Below the pieces are notes generated by a model. That model saw only the letters and a program-made list of their open reading frames with translations, searched no databases and was not told where the DNA came from. Made by a program: the position numbers and the translations under genes. Below are positions 25,877 through 34,970 of a stretch of 64,000 nt of DNA, in pieces; the first letter of the stretch is position 1; every line of letters starts with the position of its first letter. Origin of the DNA: Nonlabens agnitus (GTDB taxonomy: Bacteria > Bacteroidota > Bacteroidia > Flavobacteriales > Flavobacteriaceae); contig NZ_MQUC01000003.1 in the NCBI RefSeq assembly GCF_002994045.1, positions 1,650,501 to 1,714,500 of the forward strand, written 5' to 3'.

Positions 25877-26752
25877 TTAGGCTTTGCGGTACTTTAATTT
25901 ATCGCGTTGAACTTGTTCTATAGGGAGAATGTCCATGGTTTTGTGCGTGAGTGCCTGGTGAACTGCTCTTAAATCTCTGGCTAGCTTTCTCATTCCAGCG
26001 GGTTCTAAAGAAGCGCTGTGATCTGTACCTTTCCAAGTGCGATCAAGGGTATAGTGACGTTCAACGATGTTTGCTCCTAATGTGTAAGCAGCGATGTCTA
26101 CAGCAATCCCAAGATGATGCCCAGAAAAACCGATGTGCTTTACCCGACCTCCATATTTTTCCAGCAAGGTTGAAATGTCTAATAGGCAAACATCTGGAAA
26201 TGGGACTGGATAGCCTGATGTACAATTGTATAACACAAGATCTTGCGCGCGGTCCTGCTTTTCAAAAAAGTTGACCAATTCATCAATTTCATCTGGAGTG
26301 GTCATTCCTGTGGAACAATGGATCTCTCCGTCGTAGTTTTTACACAACCACTCGAGCATCTCATAGTGGTTGTTGCAAGCACTAGGTATTTTAATAAATT
26401 CTGGTTGTAATCCAGCGATTTCTTTGGCACTGGTCAAATCCCAAACACTAGTGGCATAAGTAATTCCAAGCGACTCACAATATTCTTTAAGCTCTGCATG
26501 TTGATGGACGTCGAACTCTAGAAACTCACGGTGCGCTCCATAGGTATCTCCATACGAATTAATAGGATTAGGGTGCGGTGCGTTGTATTGCTCGGTAGTC
26601 AATAATTCTATATTGTGGCGTTTTTGAAACTTGACCGCATCGACCTTGCAAAAAACGGCAGCCATCTGGATCATTTCTTTGGCGATGTCCATGTCGCCTT
26701 TATGGTTGCCGCCTATTTCTGCAATGGTATAGGGAACTTTGTATTTATTCAT
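25877..26752 (-). CDS. NeuB-family nonulosonate (sialic-acid-type) synthase
   Basis: A TIM-barrel PEP-dependent synthase that condenses a hexosamine derivative with phosphoenolpyruvate. It shows YTIAEIGGNHKGDMDIAKEMI, VDAVKFQKR, FIKIPSACNNHYEML, IHCSTGMTT, YNCTSGYP and HIGFSGHHLGIAV, ending with ERHYTLDRTWKGTDHSASLEP. At about 291 residues it lacks the C-terminal antifreeze-like (SAF) domain found in many NeuB proteins. I start at 26752 (MNKYKVPYT), overlapping the NeuA fusion by 8 bp; the longer frame adds a Ser/Thr-rich non-conserved tail. Product could be Neu5Ac, legionaminate or a relative. Confidence 0.88.
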   Translation of the reverse strand: MNKYKVPYTIAEIGGNHKGDMDIAKEMIQMAAVFCKVDAVKFQKRHNIELLTTEQYNAPHPNPINSYGDTYGAHREFLEFDVHQHAELKEYCESLGITYATSVWDLTSAKEIAGLQPEFIKIPSACNNHYEMLEWLCKNYDGEIHCSTGMTTPDEIDELVNFFEKQDRAQDLVLYNCTSGYPVPFPDVCLLDISTLLEKYGGRVKHIGFSGHHLGIAVDIAAYTLGANIVERHYTLDRTWKGTDHSASLEPAGMRKLARDLRAVHQALTHKTMDILPIEQVQRDKLKYRKA

Positions 26753-27905
26753 AACGGTTGTTGTACTTGATGATGAATTCGCAGGCCTCACGGATGGCAC
26801 CGTTTGCACTGTCGTTATTTAAAATAACATCGGCGTGATTCTTTATAGTTGTTGTCGCATTTGCAGGAGTGAATGACCAGCCTGCTGCACAGATGTTTGC
26901 TAGGTCATTAACATCATCGCCTACATAGGCCATGTTTGAAAATGATAGGTTGCGCTCATGAGCAATTCTTGAAAGTAAGCTGTATTTGTCTTTAACGCCT
27001 AAAAAGACATCTACGATATTAAGCTTTCTCATGCGGCTAGCGACGATAGCAGAATCTTCTGAGGTCATGACCATGACATTGATATTGTATTGACGTAGGA
27101 TTTCCAATCCCATTCCATCACGCATGTCAAACTTTTTCATAAGCTCGCCGTCGCTGCCGTAGTAAACGCAGCCATCTGTAAACACCCCATCAACATCTAG
27201 GATCAGATGCGTTATTTTGCTTGCTTTCTTTTCTTTTTTCAACCTAGCTGCCAGTAGTTCTTCCACAATTTTCCAGTCGGTTAGCGAATCGATTTCTGTG
27301 AGACTATCTTCTGGCATGTGTATGGTAGCTATGTTACCGCTTATTCTATTTCCGCTTTCGCGTAAAGCGGTTTCACTTGAGACGTAACAAGCACCATTCT
27401 CGATCAACAAACCTTCAAAGTCTTGACGACGTGGCCGATTGAACACATCGTAATTTTTAGGAGTACCATTTTTATTCCAAGTGAATCGATGCGAATTGAC
27501 AACGGTCAACGCGGAATCGTAATCACCAGAGGATACCATCTGTAGGCATTTATTGATATCAGCAGCAGTTGTAAAAGGTGATGTGGCTTGTAACAAGCAG
27601 AAGAAGTCGATGGGTTCTTTGTGTATATCCATAAACTCGAGGATCGCGCTTTCTGTAGATGCGGTATCCGACGCACTTGCAGCGCTGCGTTCTATTGCAC
27701 TTACCCTGTCTGTCCAGTGATATTCCTTTTCTATGAACCTAATGATATCGTGATCGTCTGTAAAAACATACATATGATCTAGTTGAGAGGCGATGGCTTC
27801 TCCAAGCACCCAGCAGAAAAGTGGTCTGCCCAATAATTTCTTCTTGTTCTTGCCAGGAATCCCTTTGGAATTCTTGCGTAACGGAATAAAGCCTATTGAT
27901 TTCAT
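26745..27905 (-). CDS. CMP-nonulosonate cytidylyltransferase fused to a HAD phosphatase
   Basis: 386 residues, two domains. Residues 1-225 are a NeuA-like cytidylyltransferase: IGFIPLRKNSKGIPGKNKKKLLGRPL, CLLQATSPFT. Residues about 230-386 are a HAD phosphatase of the KdsC type: HLILDVDGVFTDG, MVMTSEDSAIV, YVGDDVNDL. The pair would activate the nonulosonate made by the NeuB-like enzyme and dephosphorylate a 9-phosphate or similar intermediate. Start at 27905; the longer frame has no family support. An imperfect palindrome A (27352-27370) encodes ALRESG. The same 5' region exists as a decayed duplicate at about 29312-29534. Confidence 0.87.
   Translation of the reverse strand: MKSIGFIPLRKNSKGIPGKNKKKLLGRPLFCWVLGEAIASQLDHMYVFTDDHDIIRFIEKEYHWTDRVSAIERSAASASDTASTESAILEFMDIHKEPIDFFCLLQATSPFTTAADINKCLQMVSSGDYDSALTVVNSHRFTWNKNGTPKNYDVFNRPRRQDFEGLLIENGACYVSSETALRESGNRISGNIATIHMPEDSLTEIDSLTDWKIVEELLAARLKKEKKASKITHLILDVDGVFTDGCVYYGSDGELMKKFDMRDGMGLEILRQYNINVMVMTSEDSAIVASRMRKLNIVDVFLGVKDKYSLLSRIAHERNLSFSNMAYVGDDVNDLANICAAGWSFTPANATTTIKNHADVILNNDSANGAIREACEFIIKYNNRYE
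27352..27370. repeat. Palindrome A with one extra base, inside the NeuA fusion gene
   Basis: CCGCTTTCGCG, an inserted T, then AAAGCGG. Read on the minus strand as ALRES. Confidence 0.75.
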
Positions 27906-28098
27906 ACGGGACTGTTGTGGCAAATTTAGGGAAAGAAGCCAAATACACTTGACTTTTGTGCAGATCAAATAATTTTAAAGTTTCCCTGACATTAATCAAA
28001 AAGCCCTTTTCATCGAAGGTGTTTTACTGTAAAGTAGAAAATACTCCCAGCCCAGAATAAAAGATTATTTACATATTTTCACGACAAATTAGGCTGGA

Positions 28099-29055
28099 AT
28101 GATTAACGTGGATCAAATTAAAACTGAATTTTTAAAAGCGCATCTTATTGATCCAGTTTCTCAACGTAAAGTTGTTGAACTGACAGCTAGCAAAGTTATT
28201 TTCACAAATCACTCCTATCCGATTCATAATGGAGTGCCAGTTCTTTTCAATGAGCAGGAAAGTATTTTTAGGACAAGCGATGTTTTGAATGAGATTCCGA
28301 CCACGCAAAACAAAACGTATCGCAAGAAAGGATGGAAAACTTTTATAAGACAAAAGCTACTTCCTTCCTTATCGCACGACTTTACATTTAAAGAACGTTA
28401 TAAACGACTCGCAAGTGATTGCGGTGGTAAAACAGTTCTCGTGATAGGGGCTGGTGATAAAATTGAGTGGTACGTTCAAATGTTTGCCGGCGCGCTTGTG
28501 ATAACGTCTGATGTTCATTCGCAATACATTCCAGATGTCGTGATTGACGCTCATCAGATTCCTTTTGAAAACAAAACCTTTGATATTGTAATTGCTGGAC
28601 AAGTGCTGGAACACACATTTCAACCTTGGGTAGTAGCAAGCGAGATTGAACGTGTCTGTAAAAGTGGTGGCCAGATGCTTATTGAGGTACCCTTCAATTT
28701 TCCTTATCACGGTATGCCTTATGATTTTTTCAGGTTTACGTTTACAGGATTGCGTAGTTTATTTAATAAATCAAAAATGGTTGAGTGCCAAATTGGTGAA
28801 GGAAATGCAAGTGCAGTAGCCACTTACAACAGCCAATTACTGATCGATTTATTTTCTAACAGACTTTTGCGCAGTATAATGTTGTTTATTTCACGGATAT
28901 TATTCGGATGGTGGAAATACCTAGACAAACTAAATTCAACAGTGAACCGAAGGTCGATCTCCGTCCCTAAAGGATTTAGTATGCTTTTTGAAAAGGATGA
29001 TGTAAAGAGATCAAATAGTGAATTGCTGAATGAGTATTTTGAGTTGAAAAAATAG
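28099..29055 (+). CDS. Class I SAM-dependent methyltransferase, opposite strand
   Basis: 318 residues. The N-terminal about 50 residues resemble the short Trm112-like entry of such enzymes (LIDPVSQRKVV, YPIHNGVPVLF). The Rossmann domain has VLVIGAGDKIEWY (motif I), DVVIDAHQIPFENKTFDIVIAGQVLEH and GGQMLIEVPF. The acceptor is unknown; glycan or glycolipid is likely from context. It is the only plus-strand gene between 12 and 54 kb, placed between the intact NeuA fusion and its broken copy, which suggests the segment was inserted or rearranged. Confidence 0.85.
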   Translation: MINVDQIKTEFLKAHLIDPVSQRKVVELTASKVIFTNHSYPIHNGVPVLFNEQESIFRTSDVLNEIPTTQNKTYRKKGWKTFIRQKLLPSLSHDFTFKERYKRLASDCGGKTVLVIGAGDKIEWYVQMFAGALVITSDVHSQYIPDVVIDAHQIPFENKTFDIVIAGQVLEHTFQPWVVASEIERVCKSGGQMLIEVPFNFPYHGMPYDFFRFTFTGLRSLFNKSKMVECQIGEGNASAVATYNSQLLIDLFSNRLLRSIMLFISRILFGWWKYLDKLNSTVNRRSISVPKGFSMLFEKDDVKRSNSELLNEYFELKK

Positions 29056-29311
29056 TGATCAACTAATTATTGTAACTTTGCTAAATACCTCAATCAGGAG
29101 TCATTGTAAAAAGCATCCATTTACCTACAAATAAAGCCAATAGCTAATTTCTACGGATATTTTAAAGCTCTTAGGTTTAGAATCTTTTCATAGTATCCAT
29201 AATAACTGATTTTCCAGTACTAAGTAATCGTGGTAATTCAATAAATATATACACGATCGGATTGAGATAGAACTTTCTTCACTGCGATTCTTGGCAATTA
29301 TTTTATCGGTT

Positions 29312-29534
29312 TTTAGAGTATTCTCTATTCACAAAATTGATGATTTTAAGATCATCAGTATATACAATTACTTGATCTAGATAAGAAGCAATAGCTTCCC
29401 CTAGTACGCAGCAGAAAAATGGTCTACCCATTAATTTCTACTTGTTCTAGCCAGGAATCCCTGTGGAATTCTTGCGTAACGGAATAAAGCCGATTGATTT
29501 CATATGGGACTGCTGTTGGGAAATTTAGGGAAAG
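29312..29534 (-). pseudogene. Decayed duplicate of the 5' end of the NeuA fusion gene
   Basis: Aligns with 27714-27935 at a constant offset of 1598 bp without indels for about 150 bases: the ATG at 29503, the ACGGAATAAAGC block and the upstream AAATTTAGGGAAAG all match. The copy has in-frame TAG codons where the intact gene has Gly-Lys-Asn-Lys-Lys, and breaks off after about 65 codons. The remaining part of 29056-29560 shows nothing else. Confidence 0.85.
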
Positions 29535-29560
29535 TTGCACGTTAAATTTCTAATACCAAT

Positions 29561-30436
29561 TCACGGATTGTTCTTGCGGTGACTGCTGAGCATCTCAAAT
29601 AGACTGTTTGCGTTCATATCTAGTTTACGAACAAACAATTTGTTGCTGTTAATGATCTCCTCAAAATCTGTGGGATCGAGAAAGGCAGGAAAGCCACCTC
29701 TTCCCGATTTCCAGTCCATATATCTAAGATCATCGGTAATCACATTCTCCCTGTATGTCGAATTCATAATTATGGTCTGGAAATAAATTTCTTCTGCACA
29801 AAAAGTATGTCTGAAGCGATTGAAAAATCTAGGGTTTTTCTTTGTGAAATCAACAACATATTTTAAGGTAGACCTAGAAAGTGACCAGTAAGTATTACCT
29901 CCATAGAGTTGACCCAAATATGCTGGGATCTTTCTCTTAAAACCTAAATTAATTTGAAGTCTTCTAAACCTCGAAATCCATAAGGTGGACTTTCTTGCAT
30001 TGAACAGGTCATAGAATTGATAATATTTCAATCGATCCATGCCTCCATTTTTCCAGCCAGCAGCTGGCATGGTAAAGGCTGACATATGATCCTGTTTCCC
30101 GTCTAAATACCTATCAAAATAGGAGTTGCTTTGAATTGGAAAATCTTGACCTGTGATAAGATGGAAGTATTGATTATCCAGATTCTTTAAAGCTACCTGT
30201 ACCAACTGAAGGTAGGCTCTTAGATGGTTCAAACCACCCCAATTCACCCTGTAATCCTGTCCTAGGTATTTGATATTACCATTGCGCAAAAACACATTTC
30301 TTTCGATTGAAGTCAAACTACTCTTTTTATCGATATGGATGTAGATATTGAAACGCTCGTCAAACTCACTGGTCAGTCGTTCTAATTGTGGGAAATCTTT
30401 GTATGCGGTAATAAGTATAGCTTGTTTCAAGGGCAT
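29561..30436 (-). CDS. GT14-like beta-1,6-N-acetylglucosaminyltransferase (core-2/I-branching type)
   Basis: A 291-residue soluble protein: AILITAYKDFPQLERL, IYIHIDKKSS, VNWGGLNHLRAYLQLV, YFHLITGQDFPIQS, GNTYWSLSRSTLKYVVDF and CAEEIYFQTIIMNS. This is the branching-enzyme domain of GT14. Bacterial members occur in capsule loci and would add a GlcNAc-type branch. Start ATG at 30436. Confidence 0.88.
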   Translation of the reverse strand: MPLKQAILITAYKDFPQLERLTSEFDERFNIYIHIDKKSSLTSIERNVFLRNGNIKYLGQDYRVNWGGLNHLRAYLQLVQVALKNLDNQYFHLITGQDFPIQSNSYFDRYLDGKQDHMSAFTMPAAGWKNGGMDRLKYYQFYDLFNARKSTLWISRFRRLQINLGFKRKIPAYLGQLYGGNTYWSLSRSTLKYVVDFTKKNPRFFNRFRHTFCAEEIYFQTIIMNSTYRENVITDDLRYMDWKSGRGGFPAFLDPTDFEEIINSNKLFVRKLDMNANSLFEMLSSHRKNNP

Positions 30437-30440
30437 GGGC

Positions 30441-31619
30441 TTAAGATAAAAATATAGAGCCTGTGCTTGGGAGACAGGCGCTATAGGCGTCTATAACTTT
30501 TTTTTTTATAAAATCCCTATCCAGTTTTGGCACGATATTGATATAATTATACTCTGCGGACTTGAGTAGGTAATCCAGGTCGGTTAAGCTTTTTTTTACT
30601 ACTTGTCCTATAAGCTCTACATCCTCACAATTTTCTATCAATAAACCGTTTAGTCCATCAGTAATAATCTCTGCCGTTGCACCTCCTGGATTGGATTGTA
30701 TAGGGTGACAACCACAGCAAATAGCTTCAAGTAATGTGTTAGGCATACCATCGCTATTAGAATTGCCTATATAAAGTAACGCCTTCCCGAAAAGCTTGAA
30801 AATATCCTCATGTGTCAACTTCCCGTGAATGGTGATGTTGGGAATCTCTCTTTCACTTCGACCGTGCTCAGTGACCGCGCGAAAGCGGAACACATCCTGA
30901 TGATCTGCTCCAAAAACTACGATCTCGTAATCTGTAAGCTGATCCTTGATCATCTCGAGAGCCTGTAAGACAGAAACAGCTCTGCCAGACCGATTTTGGT
31001 ATCCTTTGACAGCAATAATCTTGCGCTGTTTTATGGGAAGTTGGTATTGTTTTAAATTGTCCAATTCATAACCACCGCCACCTGGAAAAACACCCAAAAA
31101 CGTACCTTGAAAACCATATTTCACAGCAATTTGATGATCGCGGTGACAATCCGTGAATAGGTAATCGACTCGTTGAAGCACTTGTTTTATATCTGCTAAA
31201 TAATTGGGTTGATGCTGGAAATAAAACAAATCACTTCCCCAAGCGCTGTATGCCCATTTCATGTGAGCGTGTACTTGCATCACGTTTTTTATAGGTGCCG
31301 CAGCTACATACAATGCAAAACTATGCACGACATCTGGTTGTATTTCCAGCAAGGCGCGCTCAAAAGCGTCCTCAACACGAACATCATAGTTGCACTCCAG
31401 CCAACTATAAACCTTAGGGAATTTCGTTTTTAAAAAGGTTCGTCCTCGACGTTTTAGAAATCGTTTTTTCCAGCCAGTTATCTGGGTCATCCAAGACAAG
31501 GATTGTGCGTAACCCTGATCCAGAATATCAAACCAAAAGACCTCATGCCCGCTATCCCGTAACTGATCAGACCAGCGCTGGAAGTGTAAGTTGTTCATGG
31601 AGACCATTAAGATTTTCAT
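30441..31619 (-). CDS. GT4-like glycosyltransferase with a small repeat-derived insertion
   Basis: 392 residues. MKILMVSMNNLHFQRWSDQLRDSGHEVFWFD opens the acceptor domain; IIAVKGYQNRSGRAVSVLQAL starts the donor domain; YIGNSNSDGMPNTLLEAICCGCHPIQSNPGG is the donor site. Residues about 246-250 (FRFRA) and the following VTEHGRSERE come from palindrome A split by a 24-bp element. In-frame, in the loop before the strand ITIHGKL, a place where GT4 proteins vary. Confidence 0.83.
   Translation of the reverse strand: MKILMVSMNNLHFQRWSDQLRDSGHEVFWFDILDQGYAQSLSWMTQITGWKKRFLKRRGRTFLKTKFPKVYSWLECNYDVRVEDAFERALLEIQPDVVHSFALYVAAAPIKNVMQVHAHMKWAYSAWGSDLFYFQHQPNYLADIKQVLQRVDYLFTDCHRDHQIAVKYGFQGTFLGVFPGGGGYELDNLKQYQLPIKQRKIIAVKGYQNRSGRAVSVLQALEMIKDQLTDYEIVVFGADHQDVFRFRAVTEHGRSEREIPNITIHGKLTHEDIFKLFGKALLYIGNSNSDGMPNTLLEAICCGCHPIQSNPGGATAEIITDGLNGLLIENCEDVELIGQVVKKSLTDLDYLLKSAEYNYINIVPKLDRDFIKKKVIDAYSACLPSTGSIFLS
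30850..30888. repeat. Palindrome A interrupted by a 24-bp element
   Basis: CTTTC (30850-30854) and GCGAAAGCGG (30879-30888) are separated by 24 bp that contain CACTTCGACCGTGCTCAGTG, a family C-like sequence. Removing it restores the palindrome and keeps frame. Confidence 0.75.
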
Positions 31620-31664
31620 ATTACAGTCGCTGTAGATGTCGTTTACTTAATTGTTGATCAACAC

Positions 31665-32744
31665 TTAAAAATTTATTTTCAATTTAACTTGTCTAAGTTC
31701 TTGATCAAATTCATATTGGTAAGGTAAATTACGAAAATTCATTATGATCTGCTCCAGTAAGTACTCATTGACCTGTTCCATTGGCACGGCTCTAAAAACA
31801 CGATTACTAAATATTGCTTTCAATCTGTTTTTCAAAGAATGAATTTTTCCCATTTCTCTGACCGTCAATAGTGTTGTCCCTGGCTTCTGGTTATGCAACA
31901 ATTGGAAACTGCATGCTCTCAATTCTTCGTACGAGTTTTCGACAAATATTGACTGAACTATTACGTCCAACTGGTTGTAAGCCGATGCACTGCAGTGCAT
32001 GCCCCAAGGTAAGTGTCTATTAGTAACTTTTGAATTTAATGACTTCGATAAGTCAAACAATCTATGGTTGATACGTTCAAGACTTTGATGAAACGGTTGA
32101 TTAGTATTTGTAGATCTGTAGCCTTTAGCATGCCATTGATGCAGTACCAGTAGCTCAGATTGATATAAAACCACTTTGTTACCAGCAGTCTCGAGCCTTC
32201 TAAACATATCGGCATCCTCTGCGCCCCAGCCGTGATAGGACTCGTCGAAACCATTAAGTTGGATCAATTGTTCTGTGTTAAAAATTGCTGTCCCTGTTAG
32301 TCCACCTATGAACTTAACCTTGTGGTCTTCAAAAGGTTTACTGGTATTGCTTTCAGCTTCTGTTAAAAACCCATAGGGAAAATTATAGGTTGTCCCATCA
32401 CTAGCAAGTTCTAAAGCCTTAGCTACAAATTTTGGATGAACGATACAGTCCACATCCATAACCATAAAATATTTACTGGTACACTGCTTCAATACCATAT
32501 TAATACATCTGGTTTTATGGAACAACTGTCCTTGTGTTGGGCAAAGTTTCAGTTCAATTGCAGGATAATAAGTCAATAGATTTTGGAGTTTCTCTTGATA
32601 AATCTTTGAACTTCCGTAATCGATGAACATTACTTTTACATTTTGATTCAATTGCATAGCTACTGAATCTAAAGAGCGTTGAACAATTTCTAATTTCCGG
32701 TTGCGATTTGGAATTACAATACTTAAGGTTGGAATGCTTAGCAT
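31665..32744 (-). CDS. GT2-family glycosyltransferase with a galactosyltransferase-type C-terminus
   Basis: 359 residues: LSIVIPNRNRKLEIVQRSL, VMFIDYGSSK, CINMVLKQCTSKYFMVMDVDCIVHP (DxD). The GTNFNTEQLIQLNGFDESYHGWGAEDADMFRRLE region is the beta-galactosyl/GalNAc-transferase C-terminal motif (a WGxEDxD cluster). The most C-terminal about 100 residues are unassigned. Confidence 0.86.
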   Translation of the reverse strand: MLSIPTLSIVIPNRNRKLEIVQRSLDSVAMQLNQNVKVMFIDYGSSKIYQEKLQNLLTYYPAIELKLCPTQGQLFHKTRCINMVLKQCTSKYFMVMDVDCIVHPKFVAKALELASDGTTYNFPYGFLTEAESNTSKPFEDHKVKFIGGLTGTAIFNTEQLIQLNGFDESYHGWGAEDADMFRRLETAGNKVVLYQSELLVLHQWHAKGYRSTNTNQPFHQSLERINHRLFDLSKSLNSKVTNRHLPWGMHCSASAYNQLDVIVQSIFVENSYEELRACSFQLLHNQKPGTTLLTVREMGKIHSLKNRLKAIFSNRVFRAVPMEQVNEYLLEQIIMNFRNLPYQYEFDQELRQVKLKINF

Positions 32745-32829
32745 ATTAAATTACTAAAGGAAATAGCACTGAAATCAATGATCAATATTATTTTAATAAT
32801 ATAAACTTTAAAAGCGTTTCAATATTCAC

Positions 32830-34005
32830 CTAAGTTTTTTCTTTCAGTAATGCACGGTAACCATGAATAAAATTATCCATCGAAAATGAACGTTCGGCAT
32901 ACACAGTCGCATTGTTAGAAAGGTTTTTCCTCAAACTAAAATCGCTCTTTAACTCAATAATACTACTAATCATTTTATCCGTCACTGACATTTCGTCTTT
33001 ATTGTCTATTAAAACTCCATTTTTTCCATTAATAATATGCTCTGATACTCCACCAACGTTGACACTGATAGGTATAACTCCAGACATCATTGATTCCATA
33101 ATAACCATAGGAAAACCTTCATATTCTGAGGTTATACAAATTACATCTAGCTGTTTATATAATTCCTGAAGCACAATTGGATTATTTATTTGGCCTTTAA
33201 AAATGACGCCAGCATCTGTTATGACTTTTTTATAAGCGGTCATACCGCTACCAGCCATCACAAATATGTAATTCAGTTTACCCTGAAATGACTTTGCAAT
33301 TTTTAAAAACAGCTCTGGTCTTTTCTCAGGAGCCCATCTGCCCACATACCCAACCACGATTTGCTCATTACTAGAATTGACCATTTTTTGATTTAATGAT
33401 GCTGATCGCACTGCATTTGGAATAATTACAACATTACCTAAATACTCTGATAAATTTTGTCGAGCATAAATTTGGCTCAGTGCGTTATGACCGTGTTCGC
33501 TGATGACAACCCTTTTATCTAAATATCTTGCGGATTCGCAAAACATGTCTTCGCGATCATCTAAGTCCCTAAATGCATGAATTAAATCGATTGACCTTTT
33601 ATTCAAAAAGGGAACGATCTCATAGAAGTACTTTGTATTACTCCCAAAAACGCAACTGATCTCTTTGCTCTGATTAATAGCATTAATTATTATTTTGAAC
33701 AGTCGTTTGGTTACTGCATCGCTTCTTTTATTGATAATTGGATTTAGTATAATAATACTTGCAGACTCTCTGAAGGATTCAAGGTATATATCTGTAGCAG
33801 ATGAATGGGTAAAAATGACGGTTACATTACTATTCTCAAAAATTTTAGTAATATATAGATGAACTCGCTCTGCACCGCCTAGATGATAGTATGGAAATAT
33901 AAAGACGAGATCTGATTTTTTAATCACCTTCGATCGTCGAATTGCAAATACATATAAATATATCCACCCAATGCCTTTTCGAATTAGTTCTTTAACCCGC
34001 TTCAT
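32830..34005 (-). CDS. GT4-family glycosyltransferase
   Basis: 391 residues: LVFIFPYYHLGGAERVHLYI, VISEHGHNALSQIY, IPNAVRSA, VVGYVGRWAPEKRPELFLKIA, YEGFPMVIMESMMSGVIPISVNVGG. Full-length GT-B enzyme. It overlaps the following gene (34002) by ATGA. Confidence 0.9.
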   Translation of the reverse strand: MKRVKELIRKGIGWIYLYVFAIRRSKVIKKSDLVFIFPYYHLGGAERVHLYITKIFENSNVTVIFTHSSATDIYLESFRESASIIILNPIINKRSDAVTKRLFKIIINAINQSKEISCVFGSNTKYFYEIVPFLNKRSIDLIHAFRDLDDREDMFCESARYLDKRVVISEHGHNALSQIYARQNLSEYLGNVVIIPNAVRSASLNQKMVNSSNEQIVVGYVGRWAPEKRPELFLKIAKSFQGKLNYIFVMAGSGMTAYKKVITDAGVIFKGQINNPIVLQELYKQLDVICITSEYEGFPMVIMESMMSGVIPISVNVGGVSEHIINGKNGVLIDNKDEMSVTDKMISSIIELKSDFSLRKNLSNNATVYAERSFSMDNFIHGYRALLKEKT

Positions 34006-34958
34006 TCAAACCGAAATATTTTATTTGATTTGACCTTGCTAAGTAAAAATCCTAAACCAACATAAAGCGTTATATAAAAACCAAGCCACAAGCTTTGCCA
34101 ACGAGAAATAATGTTATGATTTAAAAATAATTTAATTAACGTTAGATTATAAAAGAGATAATTTTTATTTGAGGGAAAGTAAAAACTATAATACCATACT
34201 TTTAGGTATCCTCTTAAAAATACTTTCAGTTCAGATCTATTGCTTCTATTTAATCGATTAACAACGTCCGGAATTAATAATTCAAGACTTTGAAAGTATT
34301 TATCAATGATCAAAGGCCAATTAGATATGCTGGGATAGTAAACACTATCATAGGGGACATCACTAATAACTTGATATGAAACATATGGCATTAGCAATGC
34401 CCTTATCATTAATTCAGGATCATTCAATCGTGGATATGTTATGGTAAAACCACCTAACTCTTTAATAAAATTTGCTTTCCAAATTGGACACATGATTGAC
34501 CACGGCAATCGATATGATAAAAATTCATTTAAGTGATTAACTGTATCATCAAGATTCGCTTTTAAAATATGTTCATTTGAGTAAACACCCATCGGGAAAA
34601 CTAAAAAATCTAGGCTAGGCTTTTTGTTAAAGATATCAACTCTCGTTTTCAAACAATGAACCTCTAAAGTGTCGTCCGAGTCTAAGAAGATGATATAATC
34701 TCCATCAGAATTATCAATTCCAATATTCCGACAGGACGAAGCTCCCTTTGGTAAATTGGAAGGTCTTTGATGAATTTTGAATCTCGGATCATTTCGTGAA
34801 ATAGCTTGTAAGACTTCTAGAGTATCATCCGTGCTACCATCATCAACAATGACGCACTCCCAGTTTTGGTAGGTTTGGGCGACGATAGAGTCCAGGGTTG
34901 TACCAATAATATGGGCCCGATTGTAAGTAGGAATGATAATGGATACTAATTGACTCAT
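34002..34958 (-). CDS. GT2-family glycosyltransferase
   Basis: 318 residues: VSIIIPTYNRAHIIGTTLDSI, CVIVDDGSTDDTLEVL, SSCRNIGIDNSDGDYIIFLDSDDTLE. The C-terminal about 50 residues are hydrophobic (FYITLYVGLGFLLSK) and may anchor it to the membrane. Overlaps its downstream gene by 4 bp. Confidence 0.9.
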   Translation of the reverse strand: MSQLVSIIIPTYNRAHIIGTTLDSIVAQTYQNWECVIVDDGSTDDTLEVLQAISRNDPRFKIHQRPSNLPKGASSCRNIGIDNSDGDYIIFLDSDDTLEVHCLKTRVDIFNKKPSLDFLVFPMGVYSNEHILKANLDDTVNHLNEFLSYRLPWSIMCPIWKANFIKELGGFTITYPRLNDPELMIRALLMPYVSYQVISDVPYDSVYYPSISNWPLIIDKYFQSLELLIPDVVNRLNRSNRSELKVFLRGYLKVWYYSFYFPSNKNYLFYNLTLIKLFLNHNIISRWQSLWLGFYITLYVGLGFLLSKVKSNKIFRFE

Positions 34959-34970
34959 AAATCCGCTGAA

